Positions 45,193 through 53,599 of a stretch of 64,000 nt of DNA are shown piece after piece. The notes beneath the pieces were generated by a model. That model was not told where the DNA came from, searched no databases, and worked only from the letters and a program-made list of their open reading frames with translations. Numbering within the stretch: the first letter of the stretch is position 1; the number at the start of each line of letters is the position of its first letter. The position numbers and the translations under genes were made by a program. Source of the stretch: Corynebacterium pollutisoli. GTDB taxonomy: Bacteria; Actinomycetota; Actinomycetes; Mycobacteriales; Mycobacteriaceae. The stretch lies in NCBI RefSeq assembly GCF_900177745.1, contig NZ_FXAR01000004.1:186001-250000 (forward strand). Direction: 5' to 3'.

Positions 45193-45291
45193 GGCATATC
45201 ACCTCAGGCACAACTTCCCATGGGTAGGTCGAGTGGTCGGGTCCGTCGGGGTGCCGCGTACTCGACCTATAGCTGCCCTGATATGCCTGCC
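45193..45291. repeat. 100-bp palindromic element, copy B
   Basis: Reads GGCATATCACCTCAGGCA at one end, GGTAGGTCGAGTGG and TACTCGACCTAT inside, and GATATGCCTGCC at the other end. It aligns with the reverse complement of copy A (10074-10173) almost end to end; only the centre differs strongly. A partial GATATGCC follows at 45294-45301. It lies upstream of two membrane-protein genes. Confidence 0.85.
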
Positions 45292-45325
45292 GGGATATGC
45301 CGCCTTTCGGGCGTAGCGTGAAAGC

Positions 45326-45748
45326 ATGCTGATCCTTGCGTTGTTGACCATCGCCCCGGTGGGGTACCTGCTGTGGCAGCGGCGCGAGCAGCCCGCCGCG
45401 CCGAAGCACCTGGGGCTCACCTTCGTCGGCGGCATCCTCGTGTGGCTGGCCACGATGAGTTGGCCGCTCGGCCCGCACGGTGACTACCTGCCCTGGCAGG
45501 TCATCCTCGCCGGCGCGGCGATGGTGGCGCTGACCATCGCGCTCGCCTGGTGCCTGCCAACCGAGGGGGCGGCCATCGGCTGGACCGCCGCCAGCGGATT
45601 CGCCCTGGCCTGGGGCGTGTGGGCCGGACTGCAGGATGATTCCGGACTGTGGGGTGTCGGCCTCATCATGGTTCTCCTCGGCGTCGGGTCGTCGCTTGCC
45701 CTGGTGGGGTGGCTGACCGGGGTGCTCAGACAGCGGAGAGCGGCATGA
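45326..45748 (+). CDS. Small four-helix membrane protein, paralogue 1
   Basis: The 140-aa protein has helices LILALLTIAPVGYLLW, GLTFVGGILVWLATMSW, VILAGAAMVALTIALAW and a C-terminal VGLIMVLLGVGSSLALVGWL. It resembles the next gene product position by position, so the two arose by duplication. TAGCGT lies 6 nt before the ATG, which suggests leaderless transcription. The stop overlaps the next ATG (ATGA). Function unknown. Confidence 0.65.
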   Translation: MLILALLTIAPVGYLLWQRREQPAAPKHLGLTFVGGILVWLATMSWPLGPHGDYLPWQVILAGAAMVALTIALAWCLPTEGAAIGWTAASGFALAWGVWAGLQDDSGLWGVGLIMVLLGVGSSLALVGWLTGVLRQRRAA

Positions 45749-46203
45749 GCCCCATCGGCGCTCTGATTCTGGCGGCCCCGCTCGTCTGGCCGATCGGCAT
45801 GATGATCATCGCCGGGCGGTCCCTGCGGGCCTGGGGAACGCTCGTCCTCGGGGTGCTCGGTGGCCTGGCCATCTGGATGACCACCATGCCCCGGATGCTG
45901 CTGGGCCACGAGTATCACTGGGCGCAGGTCGCGGCGTGCGGGCTGGCCTCGGTCATCCTCGTCATCGTCCTGGGGACGAAGGTCTCCCCGAAGGGCCTCT
46001 TGCCGGCGTGGGCGACGTCCTTCGGATTGACGGTCGGGTTTCTCCTCGCCGAGGTGCTCCCGGATGAGACGGGGATGTCCGCGATTGGTCTCCCCTTCAT
46101 CGCGGCGGGCACCGCCGTGGGACTGGCCGTCCCGGCGGCTTTCGCGCGCGCCTTCCCGGAGCCGGAGACGGGGCCTGCGGAGGGGCGTCGAGAAGCACAG
46201 TAG
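45745..46203 (+). CDS. Small four-helix membrane protein, paralogue 2
   Basis: The 152-aa protein has helices [21 protein letters not shown] at the start, [34 protein letters not shown] and a last helix [19 protein letters not shown]. Shared positions with paralogue 1 include the W-x2-TM segment, QV before helix 3, and the D-x2-G motif before the last helix. The tail is charged and cytoplasmic or external. Its stop codon overlaps the -10 hexamer of prfB (TAGAGT, 46201-46206). Function unknown. Confidence 0.65.
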   Translation: MSPIGALILAAPLVWPIGMMIIAGRSLRAWGTLVLGVLGGLAIWMTTMPRMLLGHEYHWAQVAACGLASVILVIVLGTKVSPKGLLPAWATSFGLTVGFLLAEVLPDETGMSAIGLPFIAAGTAVGLAVPAAFARAFPEPETGPAEGRREAQ

Positions 46204-46214
46204 AGTATGGGGTT

Positions 46215-47318
46215 ATGCGACCGGACATTTCTGCAGCACTCGACGACCTCAACGCGACCCTCACCACGATCGAGAAGGTGATGGACCCGGAGGAGATGTC
46301 GGCGCGCGTCCGTGAGCTCGAGCAGCAGGCCGCCGACCCGAGCCTGTGGGACGACCCGGACCATGCGCAGCAGGTCACCTCCGAGCTGTCCGCCGTGCAG
46401 GGCAAGCTGCGCAAACTCACCGATCTGCGCCAGCGGCTGGAGGACCTGCCGGTCATGTACGAGCTCGCCGAGGAGGAGGGCGAGGGAGACGAGATGGCCG
46501 ACGAGGAGCTCGCCGACATGCGCACCCAGATCGAGGCGCTCGAGGTGCAGACCATGCTCTCCGGCGACTACGACCAGCGTGAGGCGCTCATCAACATCCG
46601 TTCCGGCGCCGGTGGCGTCGACGCCGCCGACTGGGCCGAGATGCTCATGCGCATGTACACGCGCTGGGCGGAGAAGAACGGCCACAAGGTCGACGTCTAC
46701 GACATCTCGTACGCGGAGGAGGCGGGCATCAAGTCCGCGACCTTCGTCGTCCACGGCGACTACATGTACGGGCAGCTCTCCGTCGAGCAGGGCGCGCACC
46801 GCCTCGTGCGTATCAGCCCTTTCGACAACCAGGGCCGCCGCCAGACGTCCTTCGCGGAGGTCGAGGTGCTGCCCGTCGTCGAGCAGACGGACTCCATCGA
46901 GGTGCCTGAGTCGGACGTGCGTGTCGACGTCTACCGTTCCTCCGGCCCCGGTGGCCAGTCGGTGAACACCACCGACTCCGCGGTGCGCCTGACCCACATC
47001 CCGACGGGCATCGTCGTGACGTGTCAGAACGAGAAGTCCCAGATCCAGAACAAGGCCTCCGCGATGCGCGTCCTGCAGGCCAAGCTGCTGGAGAAGAAGC
47101 GCCAGGAGGAGCGCGCCGAGATGGACGCCCTCGGTGCCGGCGGCCAGGCGTCGTGGGGCAACCAGATGCGTTCCTACGTCCTGCACCCGTATCAGATGGT
47201 CAAGGATCTGCGCACGAACTTCGAGGTCAACGACCCGACGAAGGTTCTCGACGGCGACATCGACGGCTTCCTCGAGTCCGGAATCCGCTGGCGCATGGCG
47301 GAGCAGCAGAGCGAGTAG
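46215..47318 (+). CDS. prfB: Peptide chain release factor 2
   Basis: RF2 reads UGA and UAA stops. The 367-aa protein carries the SPF anticodon-like tripeptide ([10 protein letters not shown]) and the GGQ motif ([17 protein letters not shown]). No in-frame UGA with programmed frameshift is found, so the autoregulation known in E. coli is absent, as usual in actinobacteria. TAGAGT ends 8 nt before the ATG at 46215, giving a leaderless mRNA. It precedes ftsE as in C. glutamicum. Confidence 0.97.
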   Translation: MRPDISAALDDLNATLTTIEKVMDPEEMSARVRELEQQAADPSLWDDPDHAQQVTSELSAVQGKLRKLTDLRQRLEDLPVMYELAEEEGEGDEMADEELADMRTQIEALEVQTMLSGDYDQREALINIRSGAGGVDAADWAEMLMRMYTRWAEKNGHKVDVYDISYAEEAGIKSATFVVHGDYMYGQLSVEQGAHRLVRISPFDNQGRRQTSFAEVEVLPVVEQTDSIEVPESDVRVDVYRSSGPGGQSVNTTDSAVRLTHIPTGIVVTCQNEKSQIQNKASAMRVLQAKLLEKKRQEERAEMDALGAGGQASWGNQMRSYVLHPYQMVKDLRTNFEVNDPTKVLDGDIDGFLESGIRWRMAEQQSE

Positions 47319-47407
47319 CGCAACGCCAGCGGACACCCGCGTGGCCGTTGTCTGTGAATGATCACACTCGCCCCATCCGTCACACCCGGTTGGCTAAGGT
47401 GTGAGAC

Positions 47408-48097
<690 letters not shown>

Positions 48098-48112
48098 CGA
48101 AGGAGAAACCAC

Positions 48113-49015
48113 ATGAAACTCGGATTCGTCCTACGCGAGGCGTTCCGCGGCCTGGGCCGCAACTTCACCATGACCATCGCCCTCGTCATCACCACCGCCA
48201 TCTCGCTGGCGCTTTTGGCCACCGGTTTCCTGGTGACCAAGATGACCGAGGACACCAAGGACATCTACCTCGACCGCGTCGAGGTGATGATCCAGCTCGA
48301 CGAGGACATCTCCGCCAACGACGACGACTGTTCCTCGGAGGCGTGCCGCGAGGTCCGGGAGCTTCTCGACGGCGCCGACGGTGTCGATTCCGTCACCTTC
48401 CGTTCCCGAGAGCAGTCCTTCGAGCGTTTCGTCGAGGTCTTCGGTGAGACCGACCCGCAGCTCGTCGCCGAGACCTCCCCGGATGCCCTGCCCGCCGCCC
48501 TGCACGTGCGCCTGACCGATCCGCTCGACCAGGCCCCGCTGGAGCCGGTCCGCGACCTGCCGCAGGTGGACACCATTGTCGACCAGGTCGACGACCTGCG
48601 CGGTGCCACCGACAACCTCGACGCCGTCCGCAACGCGACGTTCCTCGTGGCGGGTGTGCAGGCGATCGCGGCGATTTTCCTCATCGCGAACATGGTGCAG
48701 ATCGCGGCGTTCTCGCGCCGGGACGAGATCTCCATCATGCGCATGGTCGGCGCCTCCCGCTGGTACACGCAGGCCCCCTTCGTCCTCGAGGCGGTGCTGG
48801 CCACCATCATCGGCGCTCTGCTGGCCACGGCCGGGCTGTTCCTGGGTAAGGAGTTCGTCATCGACAAGGCCCTGCGCGGTCTCTACGACTCCCAGCTCAT
48901 CGCCCCGGTGACCACCGCCGACATTTGGCTCGTCGTGCCGGTCGTAGCGCTCATCGGCATCGTCTTCGCAGGCCTGACCGCTCAGGTGGCGCTGCGCAGT
49001 TATGTGAGAAAGTAG
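48113..49015 (+). CDS. ftsX: Cell division permease FtsX
   Basis: The 300-aa membrane subunit has an N-terminal helix (NFTMTIALVITTAISLALLA), a large extracytoplasmic loop (residues about 45-165) with a Cys pair (DDCSSEAC), and three C-terminal helices beginning ATFLVAGVQAIAAIFLIANM. The loop contacts a peptidoglycan hydrolase in mycobacteria (RipC). The ATG follows AAGGAG with ideal spacing, unlike the leaderless ftsE. Five bases separate it from the first of two tail-anchored paralogues. Confidence 0.95.
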   Translation: MKLGFVLREAFRGLGRNFTMTIALVITTAISLALLATGFLVTKMTEDTKDIYLDRVEVMIQLDEDISANDDDCSSEACREVRELLDGADGVDSVTFRSREQSFERFVEVFGETDPQLVAETSPDALPAALHVRLTDPLDQAPLEPVRDLPQVDTIVDQVDDLRGATDNLDAVRNATFLVAGVQAIAAIFLIANMVQIAAFSRRDEISIMRMVGASRWYTQAPFVLEAVLATIIGALLATAGLFLGKEFVIDKALRGLYDSQLIAPVTTADIWLVVPVVALIGIVFAGLTAQVALRSYVRK

Positions 49016-49020
49016 AAGCC

Positions 49021-49617
49021 ATGACCTGGACCCTGGCGCTGACCGCCACCCCCTTAGGCCTCGGTGCCGCCAAGATCGGCGCCGCCGGCACCCCGGAGAT
49101 CACCGGCTTCTTCCCGGAGGTTGACCGCGCGGTACGACTGTCCTCCGAGGGTGAGGAGAACCGCGCCCCGGACAGGGCCGTCCTCATTGTCGAGACGGAC
49201 CTCAAGCCGCACGAGCTCAAGTGGTACCTCGGCGAGCTCATCATCGCGGGCATCCCGGGGCACAAGGTGCAGGTCCGTACGGACGTCGAGGTCCTGTCCA
49301 CCGCCGAGGGCGAGCAGGCCACCCTCGTGGAGTACCCGGTCGAGGCCCCGAAGAAGAACTTCTTCGGCGCGCAGCCCGACCCGGTGCCGACTCCGGTGAC
49401 GGTGACGTTCCCGACGGCGGGGGAGAAGTCCTACGAGCGGGTGGACGTCGCGAAGCTCGCGCTCGAGCACCCGTCCACTGAGTCCCTCGTCTCCGTCCCC
49501 GAGCCCACGGACACCCCGCAGGAGCTCAACCCCGAACGCGGCATGATGACCACCCGGTTCCTGCTCGTCCTGGCGATCGCGCTCATCGTCGTCCTGGGAG
49601 TCGTGTTCCTTCTCTGA
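49021..49617 (+). CDS. Tail-anchored protein of unknown function, paralogue 1
   Basis: The 198-aa protein has a cytoplasmic globular part (MTWTLALTATPLGLGAAKIG, then AVLIVETDLKPHELKWYLGE and IIAGIPGHKVQVRTDVEVLS) and one C-terminal helix, TRFLLVLAIALIVVLGVVFL, at the very end. No signal peptide is visible. The segment L-x2-Y-LGEL-x2-AGI-x4-VQ-x-RTDVEVL is shared with the next protein. The start at 49021 lies 5 bp after ftsX and its stop overlaps the next ATG by one base. No known domain was recognised. Confidence 0.8.
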   Translation: MTWTLALTATPLGLGAAKIGAAGTPEITGFFPEVDRAVRLSSEGEENRAPDRAVLIVETDLKPHELKWYLGELIIAGIPGHKVQVRTDVEVLSTAEGEQATLVEYPVEAPKKNFFGAQPDPVPTPVTVTFPTAGEKSYERVDVAKLALEHPSTESLVSVPEPTDTPQELNPERGMMTTRFLLVLAIALIVVLGVVFLL

Positions 49618-50243
49618 TGTGGGAGCTGGGGCTGTCGTACGGGGAGAGCGGTGTCGGTTCGGCCGTCGACAGGCACCTCATGGGCAGCTTCCCGACGCTC
49701 GCCCGCGCCGTCCATGCCGCCGCCCAGCTCGGCGACGGGCCGCCGCGGCGCGTCGTCCTCGTCCACCCCTCCGGGATGTCCGTGACGGATCTCGGTCGCG
49801 TCGTCGGTGAGCTGGCCGTCGCCGGTGTCGCCGATGACGACGTCCAGCTACTCACCGACATCGAGGTCCTGCACCGCCTCACCGGCCACCGCGTCCTGCT
49901 TATCGACGCCGACCGGGACCTCCTCACCACCTACCCCGGGCGGAGCGAGCCTTTTGATGCGGACCGGGTGGCGGCGCTGGTCGCCAAGCAACCGTACGAC
50001 ACGACGGTGGCACTGACCGGCCACCCGGAGCTGCGCGACCGCCACCACGTCGCCGTGCGCGACTACGCGCCGATGATCGTCGAACGCCCCGCCCTCGCCG
50101 CCCTCGCGCTGCAGGTGCCCGCCACCACCGAACTCAGCTCCACCCCGCGCACCGCCGGGGCGCTGCGCCGTCGGCCCCTCGCGCCGTGGGTGCTGGCGAC
50201 CATCCCCGTGATCGCCGTCATCCTGCTGATTCTCCTGCTGTAA
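49617..50243 (+). CDS. Tail-anchored protein of unknown function, paralogue 2
   Basis: The 208-aa protein parallels its neighbour: MWELGLSYGESGVGSAVDRH at the start, RRVVLVHPSGMSVTDLGRVV, GELAVAGVADDDVQLLTDIE and a C-terminal helix WVLATIPVIAVILLILLL. It has a longer middle part (DRVAALVAKQPYDTTVALTG). The TGATG overlap with the previous gene suggests coupled translation and possibly a heteromeric complex. SmpB follows after 13 bp. No family was recognised. Confidence 0.8.
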   Translation: MWELGLSYGESGVGSAVDRHLMGSFPTLARAVHAAAQLGDGPPRRVVLVHPSGMSVTDLGRVVGELAVAGVADDDVQLLTDIEVLHRLTGHRVLLIDADRDLLTTYPGRSEPFDADRVAALVAKQPYDTTVALTGHPELRDRHHVAVRDYAPMIVERPALAALALQVPATTELSSTPRTAGALRRRPLAPWVLATIPVIAVILLILLL

Positions 50244-50256
50244 CATGGTCCGGACT

Positions 50257-50745
50257 ATGGGCAAGAAGAAGAAGACACAGGACCGCAGCGTCCTGGCCAC
50301 CAACCGCCGGGCCCGGCACGACTACCACATCCTCGAGACCTACGAATGCGGCGTCGTGCTGGTGGGCACGGAGATCAAGTCGCTGCGCGAGGGCAAGGTG
50401 TCCATCGCCGACGCCTTCGCCACCGTCGACGAGGGCGAGGTGTGGCTGCGCAACCTCCACATCCCTGAATACTCCATGGGATCGTGGACCAACCACTCTC
50501 CGAAGCGCACCCGCAAGCTGCTGCTGCACCGCCGGGAGATCGACTCCATCATGGGCAAGGTCCGCGACGGCAACCGCACTCTCGTGCCGCTGCAGCTCTA
50601 CCTCAAGGACGGCCGCGTCAAGCTCGAACTCGGCCTCGCGCAGGGCAAGCAGGACTACGACAAGCGCCAGGACATCAAGCGCCGCACCGAGGAACGCGAG
50701 ATCACCCGTGAGCTCGGCCGCCGCGTCAAGGGCATCGCGGGATGA
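50257..50745 (+). CDS. smpB: SsrA-binding protein SmpB
   Basis: SmpB brings tmRNA to stalled ribosomes. The 162-aa protein starts MGKKKKTQDRSVLATNRRAR and has the OB-fold motifs HDYHILETYECGVVLVGTEI and LRNLHIPEYSMGSW, with KRTRKLLLHRREID and a basic C-terminal tail ending GRRVKGIAG. ATG 50257 was chosen; the in-frame ATG at 50245 would overlap a TAACAT -10-like sequence. The tmRNA gene lies 390 bp downstream. The DUF488 gene overlaps by 4 bp. Confidence 0.96.
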   Translation: MGKKKKTQDRSVLATNRRARHDYHILETYECGVVLVGTEIKSLREGKVSIADAFATVDEGEVWLRNLHIPEYSMGSWTNHSPKRTRKLLLHRREIDSIMGKVRDGNRTLVPLQLYLKDGRVKLELGLAQGKQDYDKRQDIKRRTEEREITRELGRRVKGIAG

Positions 50746-51089
50746 TCCGCGCCGCCAAGCTGCACGACGTCCTGCGTGGTGACGACACCGTCCAAGGGCG
50801 GGGCGTGCTCGTCGACCGGCTGTGGCCGCGCGGGGTGGCCAGGGACGACGTGGAGTGGGAATGGCTCAAGGACGTCGCACCGTCGCCGGAGCTGCGCAAA
50901 TGGTTCGGGCACGACGTGGAGAAGTGGGAGGAGTTCCGCCGCCGCTACCGCGCGGAGCTCGACGAGGGCGCCGGCGAGGCCCTGGCCGGGGAGGACAACC
51001 TCACCCTCCTCTACGCCGCCGCCGACCGCGAACATAATCACGCACTGGTTCTCGCCGAGTGGTTGACGGATAAGGTTAACAACAGTTAA
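50742..51089 (+). CDS. DUF488 protein
   Basis: The 115-aa protein contains the family motif VLVDRLWPRGVARDDVEWEW, followed by LKDVAPSPELRKWFGHDVEK and FRRRYRAELD. DUF488 proteins are widespread and small, with no settled function. The 4-bp overlap with smpB (ATGA) puts it in the same transcript, just before ssrA. The tail (ALVLAEWLTDKVNNS) lies in A/T-richer DNA near the ssrA promoter. Confidence 0.9.
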   Translation: MIRAAKLHDVLRGDDTVQGRGVLVDRLWPRGVARDDVEWEWLKDVAPSPELRKWFGHDVEKWEEFRRRYRAELDEGAGEALAGEDNLTLLYAAADREHNHALVLAEWLTDKVNNS

Positions 51090-51135
51090 CATGGACCATC
51101 CTGCGGAAAAGATGCACATCCCGTCCGCAGAGTAC

Positions 51136-51511
51136 GGGGCTGATTCAGGTTTCGACTTCGTACATTGAGCCAGGGGAAGCGTGCCGGTGCAGGCTGAGGA
51201 CCACCGTAAGCGTCGCAGCAAACCCATAAGCGCCGAGAACACTCAGCGCGACTACGCCCTCGCTGCCTAAGTAGCGACCGCGTGTCTGTCAGACCGGGCT
51301 CGTTCCCGACCCGGACCCTGGCATCGACTAGGGAACTTGCCGTCCGGCCGCGTCAGCGGGGTTGGACGGGACACCTACCGCTGACTGGGCCCATCATCCG
51401 GAACGTGTTCGTCCGAGCCGGAGGGCCGAGCAGAGATCCAGCGCGAACTGCGCACGGAGAAGCCCTGGCGAGGTGACGGAGGACCCGGGTTCAATTCCCG
51501 GCAGCTCCACC
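51136..51511 (+). ncRNA. ssrA: Transfer-messenger RNA (tmRNA)
   Basis: The 5' end GGGGCTGATTCAGG pairs with CAGCTCC at the 3' end to form the acceptor-like stem, and the T arm GGTTCAATTCCC lies just before it. The reading frame for the tag encodes AENTQRDYALAA then TAA (51232-51270), starting at a GCC resume codon; this ending is the usual corynebacterial protease tag. The 3' end is ACC followed by G, so the last A of CCA must be added after transcription. The upstream DNA carries the promoter; a hairpin with a T-run follows. Confidence 0.95.
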
Positions 51512-51512
51512 G

Positions 51513-51556
51513 AAGAGGGAAACCCCAGACCATCACTGGTCTGGGGTTTCCTCTTT
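51513..51556 (+). terminator. Rho-independent terminator of ssrA
   Basis: AAGAGGGAAACCCCAGACC pairs with GGTCTGGGGTTTCCTCTT (one bulge) and is followed by TTTTA. The A-rich other side also suits the converging deaminase remnant. Confidence 0.93.
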
Positions 51557-51945
51557 TACTCTGCGGGTGTCACCCAGTAGTCGAGGTGAACGTCCTTGAG
51601 CCTCTTCCACGTCGGGGTCGTGGGATCGTCCGGGTGTGCCACGGCGACCATGACGCCCGGACCCTGGATCGCGAGACGCTCCCGGCAGACCCCGCAGGGG
51701 TTGAGAACCAGGTACCGGCCGTCAGGGTGCCGAGCCAGGCAGATTGACGCCACCAGGCACTGGCCCATGCGGCAGGCGGCGCAGAAAGGCTCGGTCTCAT
51801 GGCACAACTCCACACCGGCGTTGAGGACCTCGGGGGCGGTGCCGACCAGCACGGTGTCGTCGGCAAGCAGCATCGCCGCGGCACCCGGAAAGCCCTCAGC
51901 GGCGGGGAAACCCGATTCGATGGAGGCCTGGCATTCATTAAAAAG
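51556..51945 (-). pseudogene. Cytidine-deaminase-like gene without a usable start
   Basis: About 130 residues match the zinc deaminase fold: ELCHETEPFCAACRMGQ with the C-H-E metal/proton motif, and VLNPCGVCRERLA with the PCxxC zinc ligands. The family length would place the start near NECQASIESGF (51946), but the in-frame codons there are GGG, CTT, TTT, AAT, GAA. ATG triplets at 51938 and 51934 are in the two wrong frames. A terminator hairpin pointing the same way overlaps this point. It is probably 5'-truncated or frameshifted within its first codons. Confidence 0.6.
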
Positions 51946-51969
51946 CCCGGGCCCAGAGGGCTCGGGCTT
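51941..51969 (-). terminator. Minus-strand terminator hairpin at the 5' edge of the deaminase gene
   Basis: On the minus strand AAGCCCGAGCCC pairs with GGGCCCGGGCTT and TTTTTAA follows. It would stop transcription entering the deaminase gene. No minus-strand gene upstream needs it. Confidence 0.7.
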
Positions 51970-52007
51970 CCCCGGCGCTACGTCGGTTGCGGTGTTAAGT
52001 TCTGGAC

Positions 52008-52527
52008 ATGCAGAAGCCTTTCGAGGATCTGTCCCGGGAGTTTGCCGCGTCCATCGCCGAGGTGGTGGACGCCCACGCCGGGACATTCGACGGGCAAAAG
52101 GTCACGGGGCTGGCGCTGTGCCCGCCGATGACCACCTGGTGCCGTACCTGGGTGTGGTGTTCGCCGGGGACACGGATGACCCGGACGCCCTAATCGAAGA
52201 GGTCTATGGCCAGTGGAGCCCGCAGGAATCGGGAAGGAGATCAGCAACGAGCGCCTGGATGCTGCCGGCAACAGCACCAATGATCTCGCGTCGGCCTGGC
52301 CGGAGGAGGGCTGGGCCAGCTTCGGCCCGCTGCTCCGCCAGGCTCTGGTGGAGGCCCTCGGTGCCCCGGCGGTGCGGGAGGCACTCACTCGCAACGGGTG
52401 GGACCCGTTCCTGTACCTGTTCCTGGCGGGTGAAGGTGTGGTGGATGGGGAATCGCTGCCCGTGCTCAACCCCGGTCGCCAGGCGGATCCGGATTACCGG
52501 GCGCTCGAGCGCCTGACGGGCGTCTAA
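52008..52527 (+). pseudogene. DUF4303-like gene with two frameshifts
   Basis: Three consecutive frame segments form one plausible 170-aa protein: MQKPFEDLSREFAASIAEVV and GQKVTGLALCP; then DDHLVPYLGVVFAGDTDDPD and EEVYGQWSP after a shift near 52121-52126; then GKEISNERLDAAGNSTNDLA and WDPFLYLFLAGEG after a shift near 52227-52232. The pattern (short helices with an ASFGPLL region) recalls DUF4303 proteins of toxin-immunity contexts, but the match is tentative. It lies in a decayed stretch between ssrA and the sugar importer. Confidence 0.5.
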
Positions 52528-52546
52528 TTACCGGCACCGGGCACAC

Positions 52547-52622
52547 GGACTGCGCAAGCAGTAGTAAAGATCAGGGTTTCGGGGCCCGAATTCGGACCAT
52601 CTTCACTACTCTTGCGCAGTCC
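52547..52622. repeat. Long imperfect palindrome between convergent genes
   Basis: GGACTGCGCAAG pairs with CTTGCGCAGTCC; GTAGT and AAGAT pair with ACTAC and ATCTT inside. The loop is GC-rich with a symmetric GGGGCCCGAATTCGG core. The arms are A/T-richer than the genome average. It resembles a MITE- or REP-like element. Confidence 0.75.
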
Positions 52623-52663
52623 GCGCCCCTGATCACTCAGGGACGCGGCGGGTGGTGCCACTA

Positions 52664-52695
52664 CTCCCGGTGCCCAAGGGGTGCGGCACCGGGAG
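52664..52695 (-). terminator. Terminator of the sugar-importer operon
   Basis: CTCCCGGTGCC pairs with GGCACCGGGAG across a 10-nt loop, 8 bp after the last gene of the operon (minus strand). The following minus-strand bases contain few T. Confidence 0.7.
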
Positions 52696-52702
52696 CGACC
52701 GG

Positions 52703-53599
52703 CTATCCCTTCACCGCACCGGTGATGCCGGAGACGATGTAGCGCTGCAGGATGATGAACAGCAGCACGACGGGGGCGGCGGCGATGACGGCGCCGGCGG
52801 TGAACACGCCCCAGTTCTCGCCGAACTGGACGGAGACGAACTGGTAGAGGCCGACGGCCAGGGTCCACTTCTGCGGGTCCTGCAGGACGATCTGCGCCAT
52901 GAGGAAGTCGGAGAAGCTGGCCACGAAGGCGAGCATGCCGACGACCACGAGGGACGGGGTGATCAGGGGCAGGACGATGCGCCAGTAGACCTGGGCGTGG
53001 GAGGCGCCGTCGATGACGGCGGCCTTGTCGATCTCGGTGGGCACGGTGTTGAAGAAGCCGAACATGAGGAAGGTGTTCGAGCCGAGTGAGCCGCCGAGGT
53101 AGATGAGGATCAGTCCGGGCAGGGAGTTCAGGCCCAGCCAGGGGTAGACGGACTTGATGGAGAACATGAGCAGGAAGATCGCGACGAAGGCGAGCAGCTG
53201 CGGGAACATCTGCACGATGAGCAGGGCGATGAGGCCGGGGCGGCGGGCCTTGAAGCGGTAACGCGAGAAGGCGAACGCCGCCGCGGCACCCATGAGCACG
53301 GTGCCGATGGCCGTCACGGAGGAGACGATCATCGAGTTGATGAACCAGCGCATGTAGGGGTGCTGTTCGTCGGTGAGCAGGTTCTGGTAGTTCTCCGGTC
53401 CGATGGACTGGAAGAGCTGGTTGGATCCGGTCAGGGTGCCCTCGGAGGACAGGGACGCGGAGACCACGTAGAGGATGGGGAACAGGGCGTAGACGATGAT
53501 GAGCCACGCCACGATGTGGCGCCATCCGCCCCGTTTGAACTGCCGCCAGGGAGAGCGGCGGTTGACCTCGAAGTCGGTGTCGGTGACCTGTGTGGACAT
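52703..53599 (-). CDS. ABC sugar permease, MalG type
   Basis: The 298-aa membrane protein has six predicted helices starting IVAWLIIVYALFPILYVV, and the EAA loop TEIDKAAVIDGASHAQVYWR near residue 190 that docks to the ATPase. It is the last gene of a four-gene operon; its ATG overlaps the MalF stop by one base. By gene order (ATPase, binding protein, MalF, MalG) the system resembles MusK-MusE-MusF-MusG, the maltose importer of C. glutamicum. Trehalose or maltodextrin are also possible substrates. Confidence 0.88.
   Translation of the reverse strand: MSTQVTDTDFEVNRRSPWRQFKRGGWRHIVAWLIIVYALFPILYVVSASLSSEGTLTGSNQLFQSIGPENYQNLLTDEQHPYMRWFINSMIVSSVTAIGTVLMGAAAAFAFSRYRFKARRPGLIALLIVQMFPQLLAFVAIFLLMFSIKSVYPWLGLNSLPGLILIYLGGSLGSNTFLMFGFFNTVPTEIDKAAVIDGASHAQVYWRIVLPLITPSLVVVGMLAFVASFSDFLMAQIVLQDPQKWTLAVGLYQFVSVQFGENWGVFTAGAVIAAAPVVLLFIILQRYIVSGITGAVKG

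Noticed and set aside
46215..46300. Programmed frameshift in prfB
   Set aside because: The gene is open throughout from ATG 46215 and no early in-frame TGA with a slippery sequence is present.
51193..51270. A longer tmRNA tag starting AEDHRKRRSKPIS
   Set aside because: The frame is open by chance; the upstream bases belong to the conserved pseudoknot/resume region, and AENTQRDYALAA agrees with corynebacterial tags.
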